From positions 1 to 64,000 of IMG/VR virus record IMGVR_UViG_3300036832_001498: 64,000 nt of DNA; one strand, given 5' to 3'. The number at the start of each line of letters is the position of its first letter. Within the stretch, counting starts at the first letter, position 1. A program made the translations under genes and the position numbers. Below the pieces are notes generated by a model that did not search any database, was not told where the DNA came from, and saw only the letters and a list, made by a program, of their open reading frames with translations. Positions 7,465 through 14,942 of the stretch are shown here, piece after piece. The DNA comes from a virus.

Positions 7465-7576
7465 GTGTGGGGCCAAGCCTGACCCGGATCAGGTGCCGCC
7501 CCACCGCCGCTGGCAGTGGTTGACCATGCACACGCTCGTAGCTCATCGCGAGGTCTTCGTCCCTCCGGCCAACTGA
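7178..7576 (+). CDS. Overlapping ORF ending in a CPEC...H-x4-H zinc motif
   Basis: 132 residues in the +1 frame relative to the zinc-finger gene. The ATG is preceded by GGAGCACAGC, the start-site element recurring in this genome. The first 80 residues are Ser/Pro/Arg-rich and look like an overprinted frame. The end holds CPECGAKPD and HTLVAHREVF, which look like a real zinc finger with a longer loop. Alternatives: the true start is an ATG near 7411, or the fingers are joined to the upstream protein by a +1 frameshift. Confidence 0.45.
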   Translation: MSTQPAMKPTTIQPISPRPRNLYHRTARAEEKQRGQTSPSPASFSPTSTLSSKMRAEGVKTLSRTLPSGFQSFFTLRYMGKRRGHSVWGCYVVCPECGAKPDPDQVPPHRRWQWLTMHTLVAHREVFVPPAN

Positions 7577-7610
7577 ACTACCGAACGAATCTTAGGTGGA
7601 GCCCAATGCT

Positions 7611-7826
7611 ATGAAGAAACGGGAGCCTCTCTCTGCGCCGGGCTACACGGTCGACCAGAACGGTGATGTGCACATCGACCACGGAGCCGCTTTACGGGCG
7701 CTGCGCATGCGGCCTACGCCGCTGCTTCACACCCTGCTCACCTCGTACACGATGATGATGTTCACCCTGTTCATGCCCCACATCGCCCTCATGCAGGATT
7801 TTTTCGATTCGGGGCCGCCGCTGTGA
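7611..7826 (+). CDS. Small hypothetical protein with hydrophobic C-terminal helix
   Basis: 71 residues from ATG 7611, with AGGTGG at about 7594-7599. Residues 40-62 (LLHTLLTSYTMMMFTLFMPH) are hydrophobic and may insert in the membrane. The stop overlaps the next GTG. No family recognised. Confidence 0.5.
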   Translation: MKKREPLSAPGYTVDQNGDVHIDHGAALRALRMRPTPLLHTLLTSYTMMMFTLFMPHIALMQDFFDSGPPL

Positions 7827-8089
7827 GCGCCGACTACGACTGGGTCACAGCCGAATTGCTGGAGGAGGTTTGCGGCGTCGATGTCGATCCCGAACTCACC
7901 CTGCGCACCATCTTCGCCGCCACCGGCTCTCCGGCTTTCATCCGCACGATTGATTCATGCCTGCACGGCGTGAAGAATGTTCCGCTGGGTAACTCGCCCA
8001 CCGTGGAACACAAGCTGGCCCGCACCGCGCTGCTGGGTGGCATCCAGATGGGCATCCGGATGGCGCTGCGGAAGAAGGGCAACCCATGA
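7823..8089 (+). CDS. Hypothetical helical protein
   Basis: 88 residues with a GTG start overlapping the upstream TGA. It has an acidic N-terminus and a helical remainder ending in GIQMGIRMALRKKGNP. This C-terminal pattern is similar in style to the 5001-5312 gene product (both end in a helix after an I-x-x-G-I/V segment), but relationship is not established. Confidence 0.5.
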   Translation: MSADYDWVTAELLEEVCGVDVDPELTLRTIFAATGSPAFIRTIDSCLHGVKNVPLGNSPTVEHKLARTALLGGIQMGIRMALRKKGNP

Positions 8090-8271
8090 GGCACAAGCTG
8101 CTCTGGGGCATACTGCTGGCCATAGCGCTCAACGCCAGCTACGTCTGGATGTTCTGGTACAAGAACGGAAAGAACTTCCGCGATACGGGCCTCTACATCT
8201 GGGTGCTGCTCATCGCCCTTTGTCTGGCTTTCGAAGTCTTGTGGTTCATTTATGTACCAGCCGTGCCGTAA
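8086..8271 (+). CDS. Small two-helix membrane protein (possible holin-like)
   Basis: 61 residues with two transmembrane helices (about 5-22 and 37-58) joined by a short charged loop (YKNGKNFRDTG). ATGA overlap with the preceding gene. Size and topology would fit a holin or superinfection-exclusion protein, but no motif decides between them, and no endolysin lies next to it. Confidence 0.5.
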   Translation: MRHKLLWGILLAIALNASYVWMFWYKNGKNFRDTGLYIWVLLIALCLAFEVLWFIYVPAVP

Positions 8272-8285
8272 AACAGGAGCAAGCG

Positions 8286-8660
8286 ATGAAATGGTTCGGG
8301 AAAAATTGGGGCGCTCCGATCTGCTCGGGCATTGAACACGCCGGGACGCCGGTCGGAATGGAGTGCGCCCATGGCTGCGGCTGCGCGATCCGGGCCGATG
8401 ATCGCGGGCTGCTGATTCCTTCCGGGGCGATGCTCGGCGCTACTGGTTTCGATCCGCGCCAAAACGGAACCCAGTACAAGGTCATCGATGGCGTGCCTCA
8501 CATCGCCTACCACCTGGTTTGTTTTCTGACCTCGATTGGCTCTCCTCCTCCCGGCGATCTCTACGACGTGGCTCGCGATTGCTGCCACGAACAGGGCATG
8601 GACTGGACCGATCCGCGCACCGGCAAGACCTATCCCCCACCCAAGAAGAGCAGCTCATGA
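8286..8660 (+). CDS. Hypothetical Cys-rich protein
   Basis: 124 residues from ATG 8286, with CAGGAGC upstream. Contains CAHGCGCAI (about 27-35) and CC near 101, suggesting a metal site. No recognised domain. Overlaps the next gene by ATGA. Confidence 0.5.
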   Translation: MKWFGKNWGAPICSGIEHAGTPVGMECAHGCGCAIRADDRGLLIPSGAMLGATGFDPRQNGTQYKVIDGVPHIAYHLVCFLTSIGSPPPGDLYDVARDCCHEQGMDWTDPRTGKTYPPPKKSSS

Positions 8661-8959
8661 TTCACATCATCCAGTGCCTGTGTCCCTCGCGCCACGCCAT
8701 CTTGGGAACGGCGTACCCCTCGGAAGACACGCCCGACGATGTGGCGCTCGCCGTATTTCAGATCGCGGTCGAGAAGATGCTGGCGATGAAAGCCATCAGG
8801 CCGGAGTGTGGCATCTGCGGCAGCCGCGAGTGGCACTACGAGACAGGCCGCACGAAATGGAAAACGCTGGAAGAAGCCCAGCCGCATCTGCTCCAGCTGG
8901 AGCAGGAAAACATCGCCTCGCGGGCGCTGATCGATCAGCTGAAAGCGAGCAAGAATTGA
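8657..8959 (+). CDS. Hypothetical protein with CGICG zinc knuckle
   Basis: 100 residues. PECGICGSREWHYETGRTKW at about 51-70 is a typical phage zinc-ribbon half, followed by a Leu-rich C-terminal helix. Last gene of the small-gene operon before the packaging module. Confidence 0.52.
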   Translation: MIHIIQCLCPSRHAILGTAYPSEDTPDDVALAVFQIAVEKMLAMKAIRPECGICGSREWHYETGRTKWKTLEEAQPHLLQLEQENIASRALIDQLKASKN

Positions 8960-9122
8960 AGCCCAAAAAATGAGGGTTGCATTTTTGCTGCTCTCTGGTG
9001 CACCCTAGTACCGATTCAAAATCTCTGCCGCCCATCGGATCCTCCTACCTCGCGGCTGGCCATGCGGCAAGGCCAGAAATCTAGACGCTAAATTCGACCG
9101 ACAGGGAAAGTCTGTCCCTAAA
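8960..9122 (+). other. Intergenic gap before the packaging genes
   Basis: 163 bp without a credible ORF. It contains small imperfect hairpins (CTGGCC...GGCCAG at about 9056-9076 and AGGGA...TCCCT at about 9102-9118). No convincing -35/-10 pair is seen, although a late promoter would be expected here. Confidence 0.3.
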
Positions 9123-9422
9123 GTGGCCGCCCGCCCCAGCTCCACGCGAGTTTGCATCTTGAATCCCAGCGAAGCGGAGACCTTCGCTCAGACCGGGATC
9201 CTGCCTTCGTGCTCCGCCCATCCGCACATTTCAAAAAGCACGGCCACCGAATACATCCAGACCCTGCTGTACTTCGACGGCAAAGTTCGCCGCATGGAGG
9301 CCAGCTGGGCAGGCAAAGGAAAACGCGCCCTGGTGTTTGCTGAAGCCCGCTCCTGGAAGGTCACTCGTGGACCCTCCGGAATCTGGGGCTGGCAGCTGGC
9401 GCATGGAGGAGGAATTCGCTGA
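9123..9422 (+). CDS. Hypothetical protein upstream of the terminase genes
   Basis: 99 residues from a GTG. Ser/Thr-rich start and a beta-rich, basic second half (TEYIQTLLYFDGKVRRMEAS). TGATG overlap with the small terminase gene. No family recognised. Confidence 0.5.
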   Translation: MAARPSSTRVCILNPSEAETFAQTGILPSCSAHPHISKSTATEYIQTLLYFDGKVRRMEASWAGKGKRALVFAEARSWKVTRGPSGIWGWQLAHGGGIR

Positions 9423-9838
9423 TGGCTAATCCACATCGTCCGCCCACTCGCGGGCATCCGCCGTTCGAGCTGGGCAACACCATCGGATTTCAGAAGGGCG
9501 TCTCGGGCAGTGCTGGCCGACCGGTCAAGTGGCGCACCCTGATCACCCATGTGCTGAAAGAAAAACTTTCCCGCATGCAGGGCTCGGGGGAGAACCGCAA
9601 GACCTTCGCCGAAGCGTTGGCGGATCGGCTGGTGGCCTGCGGGCTGCATCCCAAGCCCGAGGAAGACAAGACCGTGATCGCGGCCATCACCGAGATCATC
9701 AACTACACCGAAGGCAAGCCCCGCCAGCAGATCGATGTCAACGACATCACCGAAGCGGTGGCCGCTCGCAGTGACGCGGATCTCGAGTTCTACATCCGCC
9801 ACGGGCACTGGCCGGAAGAAAAAGTCACCACCCAATGA
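9422..9838 (+). CDS. Small terminase-like DNA-binding protein (DUF5681-like)
   Basis: 138 residues. The N-terminal PPFELGNTIGFQKGVSGSAG followed by GRP is the signature of DUF5681-type proteins that sit directly upstream of large terminases. A helical domain (45-90) and an acidic tail follow. It overlaps the terminase ATPase gene by ATGA. Role: DNA recognition for packaging, inferred from family and position. Confidence 0.68.
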   Translation: MANPHRPPTRGHPPFELGNTIGFQKGVSGSAGRPVKWRTLITHVLKEKLSRMQGSGENRKTFAEALADRLVACGLHPKPEEDKTVIAAITEIINYTEGKPRQQIDVNDITEAVAARSDADLEFYIRHGHWPEEKVTTQ

Positions 9839-10506
9839 GTTCTCTGACCAGCGACCTGATGGTGGGGGTGCTGGTCAAGCAGGAACAGCAGCGCCGCCAG
9901 ATCTGGAATCTATGCGGAGAACATGTTTCGAGCTTCGAGCGCGGGCCCATGTGCTGGCTGACCCAGCACACCGCCACCGAGGATTCGCACTGGCTGAAGA
10001 AGAACTCAGCGCCCGTCGCGCCCTTCCCGGCACTGGAATATTTCCTGCCGCTGATGGCGCTGCTGCTTTCCGAGCCCACCCTGTTCATCTCCAAATCGCG
10101 GGAGATGATGACGTCGTGGCTGGTGTGCGGTTACATCGCGTGGCTCACCCAGTGGCTGCCCCAGATTCTCTGCATCATCCAGACCGAGAAGGAAGACAAG
10201 GCAGTGCAACTGATCGAGTACTGCCGCATTCTCTATCGCCGTCAGCCGGAGTGGATGCAGGACAAGAACAAGCTCACCGTCGACAACGCGGTCGAGCTGA
10301 AGCGCAGGAACGGCAGCCATGTTCTCGCCGTGCCCCAGGGCGAGAATCAGGTGCGCCTCTATCACCCTCACCTCTACATGCAGGACGAATCGGCGTTCCT
10401 GCCCGAAGCCGAGCAGTGCTTCAACGCGGTGCGTCCGGTGGCCAAGCAGATTGTGTGTGTGAGTTCGGACGAGGTGGGCTGGTTTCATTTGCAGACCCGG
10501 CGGTGA
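9835..10506 (+). CDS. terL: Large terminase, N-terminal ATPase half only
   Basis: 223 residues. The Walker-A-like segment FISKSREMMTSW lies at 84-95, and the Walker B/catalytic element LYMQDESAF has D184 and E185. The preceding QTEKEDKAVQLIEY and LKRRNGSHVLAVPQGENQVR match the ATPase core of phage large terminases, and the ORF stops right after the motif III region (VCVSSDEVGWFHLQ). The nuclease domain is missing here and is encoded separately at 13892-14941. It would power DNA packaging into proheads at the portal, as half of a two-chain enzyme. Confidence 0.85.
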   Translation: MSSLTSDLMVGVLVKQEQQRRQIWNLCGEHVSSFERGPMCWLTQHTATEDSHWLKKNSAPVAPFPALEYFLPLMALLLSEPTLFISKSREMMTSWLVCGYIAWLTQWLPQILCIIQTEKEDKAVQLIEYCRILYRRQPEWMQDKNKLTVDNAVELKRRNGSHVLAVPQGENQVRLYHPHLYMQDESAFLPEAEQCFNAVRPVAKQIVCVSSDEVGWFHLQTRR

Positions 10507-10517
10507 GGCGGTGATTC

Positions 10518-10742
10518 ATGGCAAAACTTTCGTCAGCCCGGCGTAACGCGCTGCCCGCGAGCACGTTCGTGTTTCCCCAGTCGCGCAAGTTCCCCATTCC
10601 CGATCCTTCGCACGCCCGCAACGCGCTGTCGCGGGCAGCGGCTAAGGGCCCATCGACCGAGGCCCGAGTGCGGGCGGCAGTGAGCCGGAAATTTCCCGGC
10701 ATCGGAAAAAAGAAAAAGTCTTCGGCGTTTTTCGGAGAGTGA
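10518..10742 (+). CDS. Small basic virion-module protein (DUF6582-like) with FFGE C-terminus
   Basis: 74 residues. The pattern ARRNALPASTF...KFPIPDPSHARNALSRAA...AAVSRKFPGI is that of a small family common in phage packaging/head modules. The C-terminus is GKKKKSSAFFGE; the last residues are shared with five other small proteins here. The codons for GE plus the stop (GGAGAGTGATG) form the Shine-Dalgarno of the next gene. Confidence 0.7.
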   Translation: MAKLSSARRNALPASTFVFPQSRKFPIPDPSHARNALSRAAAKGPSTEARVRAAVSRKFPGIGKKKKSSAFFGE

Positions 10743-11623
10743 TGTCGAATTTTCGCGTGCTGCTGATTTCGCCGCCCGGCTACGTGCACTCCGAAGCTCT
10801 GCGCGAAGTGGCCGAGACCCTGATGTACGGGCTGCGCAGCCTCTCTCACCAGGCGGAGATCGCCTCCAGCTTCGCGCCCGGCGCGATCCACATCGTGCTC
10901 TGCCCCCATCTGCTTTCCTCGCGCAGCCAGCTGCCGCAGGGCACCATCCTCTACAACTTCGAGCAGCTGGGAGCGCCCCATCTCGAGTCTCTGATGCATC
11001 TCGCCCGCCACTATCCGGTGTGGGATTACAGCGCCCGTAATATGAAGCAGTGGCCGATCCGCATCGCGCCCATCGAAGTTCCGCTGGGCTATGTGAAGGA
11101 GCTGAACCGCATCGACTCTGCGCCCGAGCAGGACATCGATGTGCTGTTCTACGGATCGATCAATCGCCGCCGCCGCACGCTGGTCGAGCGGCTGCATCGC
11201 GCCGGGCTGAAGGTGATGACCCTGTTCGGCACCTACGGAGCGGAGCGCGACCGCATGATCGCCCGCTCGAAACTGGTGCTCAACATGCATTACTACCCGA
11301 CGCAGATCTTCGAGGTGGTGCGTGTCTCCTACCTGCTGACCAATTCGAAGGCGGTGGTAGCGGAGTGCGACGACTCGACCGAGATCGACAAGGAGATGCG
11401 CTCGGCGGTGGCCTGCGTGCCCTACGAGCTGCTGCGCGACAAATGCGTCGAGCTGGTACGCAATCAGCCGCTGCGCCGAGGCCTCGAGATTCGCGGCCAC
11501 ATCATTTTTTCGAAACGAAGCGAGAAAGAAATTTTGCGCACTGCGCTGGAGAAAACCTATGCCCCCAACCCGACCTTCATTGAATGCGATGCCTCCGATG
11601 CCACCATCGCCCGCGCCTGGTAA
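10742..11623 (+). CDS. Glycosyltransferase-like protein (GT-B)
   Basis: 293 residues from ATG 10742 (an in-frame GTG at 10739 is too close to the Shine-Dalgarno). It begins RVLLISPPGYVHSEA, has IDVLFYGSINRRRRTLVERL near 135-155 (the hinge between two Rossmann folds) and VLNMHYYPTQIFEVVRVSYL near 178-197, resembling the nucleotide-sugar site of GT4-type enzymes. Such genes occur in phages next to head genes; virion or host-surface glycosylation is inferred. The 3' end overlaps the next ORF by 65 nt. Confidence 0.68.
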   Translation: MSNFRVLLISPPGYVHSEALREVAETLMYGLRSLSHQAEIASSFAPGAIHIVLCPHLLSSRSQLPQGTILYNFEQLGAPHLESLMHLARHYPVWDYSARNMKQWPIRIAPIEVPLGYVKELNRIDSAPEQDIDVLFYGSINRRRRTLVERLHRAGLKVMTLFGTYGAERDRMIARSKLVLNMHYYPTQIFEVVRVSYLLTNSKAVVAECDDSTEIDKEMRSAVACVPYELLRDKCVELVRNQPLRRGLEIRGHIIFSKRSEKEILRTALEKTYAPNPTFIECDASDATIARAW

Positions 11624-11822
11624 CGGCACCGGCGATGACGATGAAGCTGCCGAATCACAACAGCTGGACGATCTGGAACAGCGCGTAAGCGCTCTGGAGC
11701 AGGCGGTGTTTGGCCCGCAGGGGTCAGCCGCTCCGGGTGGCCCTCCCAGCGGTGGGCCGGGAGGCCCCACTCAGGGCGGCGGTGGTCCGGGTGGTGGGGG
11801 CAATCCGTTTTTCGGAGGTTGA
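11559..11822 (+). CDS. Short coiled-coil plus Gly-rich tail protein ending NPFFGG
   Basis: 87 residues; ATG 11559 has GGAG 8 nt upstream, inside the glycosyltransferase 3' end (ATG 11589 is an alternative). A heptad segment (LDDLEQRVSALEQAVFG, about 36-52) suggests an oligomer, followed by a Gly/Pro tail and a C-terminal GGGNPFFGG. The last codons provide GGAGG for the next gene. Confidence 0.6.
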   Translation: MPPTRPSLNAMPPMPPSPAPGNGTGDDDEAAESQQLDDLEQRVSALEQAVFGPQGSAAPGGPPSGGPGGPTQGGGGPGGGGNPFFGG

Positions 11823-11825
11823 GCC

Positions 11826-12440
11826 ATGGCGTTCGGACATCCCAGTCAGCAAGATCACATGATGAGCGGCATCCGCCGGGCGATCTCATCGCCGCGCACG
11901 CCGGTGCATCTGAAACCGCATTTGCAGAAACGGCTCGGAGGAGGAGCATCCACCATGCAATCACTTGGAGTCGGTCGCATTCCCGGACTGGGCGCGGAGG
12001 CCAACACGGCAGGCGGACGCACCGCTAACACGCCTCCCAAGAAAGGGGTTCCCCATCTGGGCGCGATCTCGACGCCGCGCCCCAAGGGCGTGCCCAGCTC
12101 CGCGCCCATTCGCGCTCCACGACCGGGTGCGCCCGGTCCTTCCAGCCTGAATTTGCCGAAGCCTCGCGGCGTGCCCGGACCTTCGACGGTGCTCAACATC
12201 AAGGGCAGCTCCGCCGACAAGGGCACTGCCGGTCCCGATCCCCAGACGCTGAAGGCACCCGGCGATCCCGGCAACCTGACTTGGGACATGAACAAGATGG
12301 TGCCGTCGTTTGACAACGTGCCGCGCTCGACCACCAAGCCTGCCTATCAGCGCACGCGAAAGCTGGCCAACAAGAAATACGGCTTCGGAAAATCGAAGAA
12401 CATGAATTCCGCGCCCAACGCCATGTTCGGCGAGTACTGA
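11826..12440 (+). CDS. Pro/Gly-rich probable virion protein ending NAMFGEY
   Basis: 204 residues. Residues 12-38 (MMSGIRRAISSPRTPVHLKP) are a short ordered region; 40-165 are Pro/Gly/Lys-rich with repeated PRPKGVP/PKPRGVPGP units; the C-terminal 40 are basic. Probably a flexible structural protein. The C-terminus is a variant (NAMFGEY) of the aromatic-Gly motif of its neighbours. Start preceded by GGAGG. Confidence 0.58.
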   Translation: MAFGHPSQQDHMMSGIRRAISSPRTPVHLKPHLQKRLGGGASTMQSLGVGRIPGLGAEANTAGGRTANTPPKKGVPHLGAISTPRPKGVPSSAPIRAPRPGAPGPSSLNLPKPRGVPGPSTVLNIKGSSADKGTAGPDPQTLKAPGDPGNLTWDMNKMVPSFDNVPRSTTKPAYQRTRKLANKKYGFGKSKNMNSAPNAMFGEY

Positions 12441-12802
12441 TGCAGACTTCGAGGTTATTCACCGTGCTTGCGGATGGCTCGCTGATGGCCTCTTTAACCA
12501 GGCAGGCGGGGGCTTTCATAGGCAGCAAGGGGGTGACGCTCAACCCTGATGGCTCGCTCTACGTCTCGCAGACCACGGGAGCTGCTAAAAAAACCACCAC
12601 CGGGCTCACCTTCAATGTGGACGGGGCGATGCTGGTGAACCAGTCGAAGAAGGCCGGGATGTATGTGACCAGCGATGGTTTCAGTATCAATCCCAACAAC
12701 GGTGCGGTTTACATCTCGCTGACTAGACAGCCGGGGGCGCACGTCAACACCTTTCAGCTTACCTGCAATCCGGACGGTGCTTTGTTTACGACTCTGGTCT
12801 AG
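12440..12802 (+). CDS. Tandem beta-repeat protein
   Basis: 120 residues, almost entirely about five repeats of roughly 28 residues built around N-P/V-D-G-S/A-L (LADGSLMASLTRQAGAF, NPDGSLYVSQTTGAA, NVDGAMLVNQSKKAG, NPNNGAVYISLTRQPG, NPDGALFTTLV). This suggests a small beta-solenoid or beta-sandwich, perhaps a capsid decoration protein. TGATG overlap with the previous gene. Confidence 0.55.
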   Translation: MQTSRLFTVLADGSLMASLTRQAGAFIGSKGVTLNPDGSLYVSQTTGAAKKTTTGLTFNVDGAMLVNQSKKAGMYVTSDGFSINPNNGAVYISLTRQPGAHVNTFQLTCNPDGALFTTLV

Positions 12803-12811
12803 GGAGTTTTT

Positions 12812-13000
12812 ATGCCCGCTGTTTCTGCCGCGCAACAAAAGGCGATGGCGATTGCCGAGCACGCTCCGGGAAAGTTGTACGCCCGCAATCAGGGACTGCT
12901 GAAAATGTCGCACCAGCAGCTGCACGACTTCGCCGCCACGCCGCGAAAAAATTTACCGGCACGAAAAAAGAAAAAGCCGGATGCGTTCTATGGAGAGTGA
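12812..13000 (+). CDS. DUF3008-family protein ending DAFYGE
   Basis: 62 residues. AQQKAMAIAEHAPGKLYARN and the following GLLKMSHQQLHDFAAT match the DUF3008 family, small basic proteins frequent in phages and bacteria. C-terminus ARKKKKPDAFYGE. AGGGAG lies before the ATG. Function of the family is unknown. Confidence 0.75.
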   Translation: MPAVSAAQQKAMAIAEHAPGKLYARNQGLLKMSHQQLHDFAATPRKNLPARKKKKPDAFYGE

Positions 13001-13006
13001 TCGGCC

Positions 13007-13375
13007 ATGAGCATCACGCTTACCACCGGGTCGTTGGTTGTGGTCAACGGCACTCAGATCGAGAACAACACGACCGGAGGAGAGAGTCATTTCTCCATGG
13101 ACTTTCTCGCCAACACCGTGAGCTTCGAACTGGTGCAGGGCACGATCCAGAGCGGCAACATCAATGCCGGGAACTATCCGCCGAAAATCACCGTCACCGT
13201 GAACCTGACGACGGGCGACTGGTTTGCGACCAGCGGAATGTCGGGACATATTCCACCCTCGAATCCGCAGCTGGTGGCGATTGCCAATCAGTTCAAGGCG
13301 GATCGCAATGCCATGGAGACGTTCGCCGCCGGTGCTTCGGGAATCATGCCGGGGACGCAGGTGCCGTGGCCGTAG
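13007..13375 (+). CDS. Beta-rich hypothetical virion-module protein
   Basis: 122 residues; the Shine-Dalgarno is the GGAGAG that ends the upstream gene. Beta-strand pattern up to about residue 75, then a C-terminal helix. No family recognised. The next gene starts in the last 10 bases. Confidence 0.55.
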   Translation: MSITLTTGSLVVVNGTQIENNTTGGESHFSMDFLANTVSFELVQGTIQSGNINAGNYPPKITVTVNLTTGDWFATSGMSGHIPPSNPQLVAIANQFKADRNAMETFAAGASGIMPGTQVPWP

Positions 13376-13587
13376 ACAAAATTCCGCAAGCGCAATCCGG
13401 CTACATGGAGCTGGCCGGAGCGCGGAAGGACGCAGACTGCGGCAAGGTCGAGGTCAAGGGCGGGATCAGCATGGAACTGGGCTGCTGCAATTACTTCGAA
13501 CCGGAAAACAGCAGCGTGAGCGCGTTCCGCTGCGGCAACTGTGAGTACCACGAACAGAAAAAACGAAATCCCTTTTACGGAGAGTGA
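13366..13587 (+). CDS. Small Cys-rich protein (possible metal cluster) ending NPFYGE
   Basis: 73 residues from GTG 13366. It starts KIPQAQSGYM and has Cys residues in the pattern DCGKV...GCCNYFEP...RCGNCEYH, like small phage proteins proposed to bind zinc or an iron-sulfur cluster. C-terminus QKKRNPFYGE. Its last codons supply GGAGAG for the next ATG. Confidence 0.6.
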   Translation: MAVDKIPQAQSGYMELAGARKDADCGKVEVKGGISMELGCCNYFEPENSSVSAFRCGNCEYHEQKKRNPFYGE

Positions 13588-13588
13588 A

Positions 13589-13891
13589 ATGACTACGACT
13601 ACTACACACACACCGACGCCCACCCACAAGCCCGAGAGCACTCCGCAGTCCAGTAAGTCAGCCAAGGATGCTCCCGAGCCGGTCAACAGCGTGTACGGAT
13701 TCAGCTACAGCGTGGCTTATCCCGATCTGCCGGTCGCTCCCTCGGGCGGCGATATCGGAGTTCGTGTGGTGGCTACTAGCTGGGAGGAGGCCAAGAGCAA
13801 GCTCGATGCGGTGATCACCGAGAAGTTTCCTGCGCCTGCCATTGTCGTGGTTCGTCAGGGCACCATGCTGGTGGAAGACGTAGTCGCCTAA
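13589..13891 (+). CDS. Hypothetical protein with Thr/Pro-rich N-terminus
   Basis: 100 residues; ATG 13589 follows GGAGAG. The first 35 residues are Thr/Pro/Ser-rich, followed by a small alpha/beta domain (VNSVYGFSYSVAYPDLPVAP... and WEEAKSKLDAVITEKF). It ends directly before the terminase nuclease ORF. Confidence 0.55.
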   Translation: MTTTTTHTPTPTHKPESTPQSSKSAKDAPEPVNSVYGFSYSVAYPDLPVAPSGGDIGVRVVATSWEEAKSKLDAVITEKFPAPAIVVVRQGTMLVEDVVA

Positions 13892-14941
13892 ATGGTCCCG
13901 GACAACGCGGTCTCCTATCCCCATCCCGGGATGGAGGTCTGGAAAAACCAGCACGGCATCACGGTGGCGCGTTTGCATTACAGCGCCGATCCCTTCAAGG
14001 GGGACGGCGAAAAAACCTTGGTGCCGGAGATCAACCGTTCGCTGTCGCCTTGGGCGCTCGCCGCCTACAAGGCGATGACCGATCCCAACCAGTACTTGAA
14101 GGAATATGAAATTGATGCTGAGGCGGCGCTGGGTGCGTTGCTGTTCCAGTTCGAGGAGCAGGCCACGGTGGAGAAATCGTTTCCTATTCCGACGCGCTGG
14201 ACCCGGCGCATGGGAGTCGATCCTCATCCCGGGATTGCGCACGCCTTCTTGTGGTGTGCCACTGACCCCTGGGGGGACCGCTGGTACTACCGCGAGCTGT
14301 GGCCCTCCAAGTCCTGCTTCCGCTGGGAAGGGGGAGCCCTGCTGGGCAAGCCCGGTCCCTGCCCGCAGGATGAGAGGGGGCCACGAATTCAGGAGTATGT
14401 GGAAGCGCTGAAGTATCTCGAGTCCCAGGACAATCCGGAAAACTCCGACGGCAAAAAGTTCGAGGAAGAAATTTTCGAACGCGTGATCGACTACGCCGCC
14501 CGGGCTTTCGGCAAAGGCTCCAACGATGATCCCGAGCAGGAAAACTATCAGCAGCGCTACGAGCAGCACATGTACAACCTCGAGCTGCGCCATCCCTTTT
14601 TCTCCGACGCCAAGAAGGACCGGCAGGTGGGGATCGAGCTGGTGAATATGGGATTGAAACCCATCGAGGTGATGGGCAACGACGGCGAGTATCGCACTCG
14701 CAGCCGTATTCACATCTTCGAGGACCGCTGTCCCGAGCTGATCTTCCAGCTCAAAAACAATCGCCGCCAGCGGCTCACGCCTACTCAGGTGGAGCGCCAG
14801 GATCCCACCGGCAAGCCGGTGGCGGTGCGTAATCACATGACCGATCTACTGCGCTACATCGAAATGTCGAACCCGATCTTCATCAAGGCGGAAGCCATGG
14901 AGACAACCTTCCGCCCGCTAGTCGAGGGCTTTTCCTACTGA
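13892..14941 (+). CDS. terL: Large terminase, C-terminal nuclease half only
   Basis: 349 residues. It opens with the hinge region that normally follows the ATPase core (VARLHYSADPFKGD, then EYEIDAEAALGALLFQFEE), then the RNase-H-fold nuclease: GVDPHPGIAHAFLW with D110 as the first catalytic acid and NHMTDLLRYI near the C-terminus with D318 as a likely third. No ATPase motifs are present. It cuts concatemeric DNA during packaging. No clear Shine-Dalgarno precedes the ATG, which immediately follows the upstream stop. It must pair with the ATPase half at 9835-10506, 3.4 kb upstream. Confidence 0.82.
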   Translation: MVPDNAVSYPHPGMEVWKNQHGITVARLHYSADPFKGDGEKTLVPEINRSLSPWALAAYKAMTDPNQYLKEYEIDAEAALGALLFQFEEQATVEKSFPIPTRWTRRMGVDPHPGIAHAFLWCATDPWGDRWYYRELWPSKSCFRWEGGALLGKPGPCPQDERGPRIQEYVEALKYLESQDNPENSDGKKFEEEIFERVIDYAARAFGKGSNDDPEQENYQQRYEQHMYNLELRHPFFSDAKKDRQVGIELVNMGLKPIEVMGNDGEYRTRSRIHIFEDRCPELIFQLKNNRRQRLTPTQVERQDPTGKPVAVRNHMTDLLRYIEMSNPIFIKAEAMETTFRPLVEGFSY

Positions 14942-14942
14942 C

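Noticed and set aside
13658-14836. 392-codon minus-strand ORF opposite the terminase nuclease
   Set aside because: Opposes a recognised nuclease domain and has no start signal; a shadow frame.
9835-14941. Intein or intron explanation of the split terminase
   Set aside because: No intein splicing blocks, no homing endonuclease and no group I/II intron core are visible; the intervening genes are independent with their own start sites.
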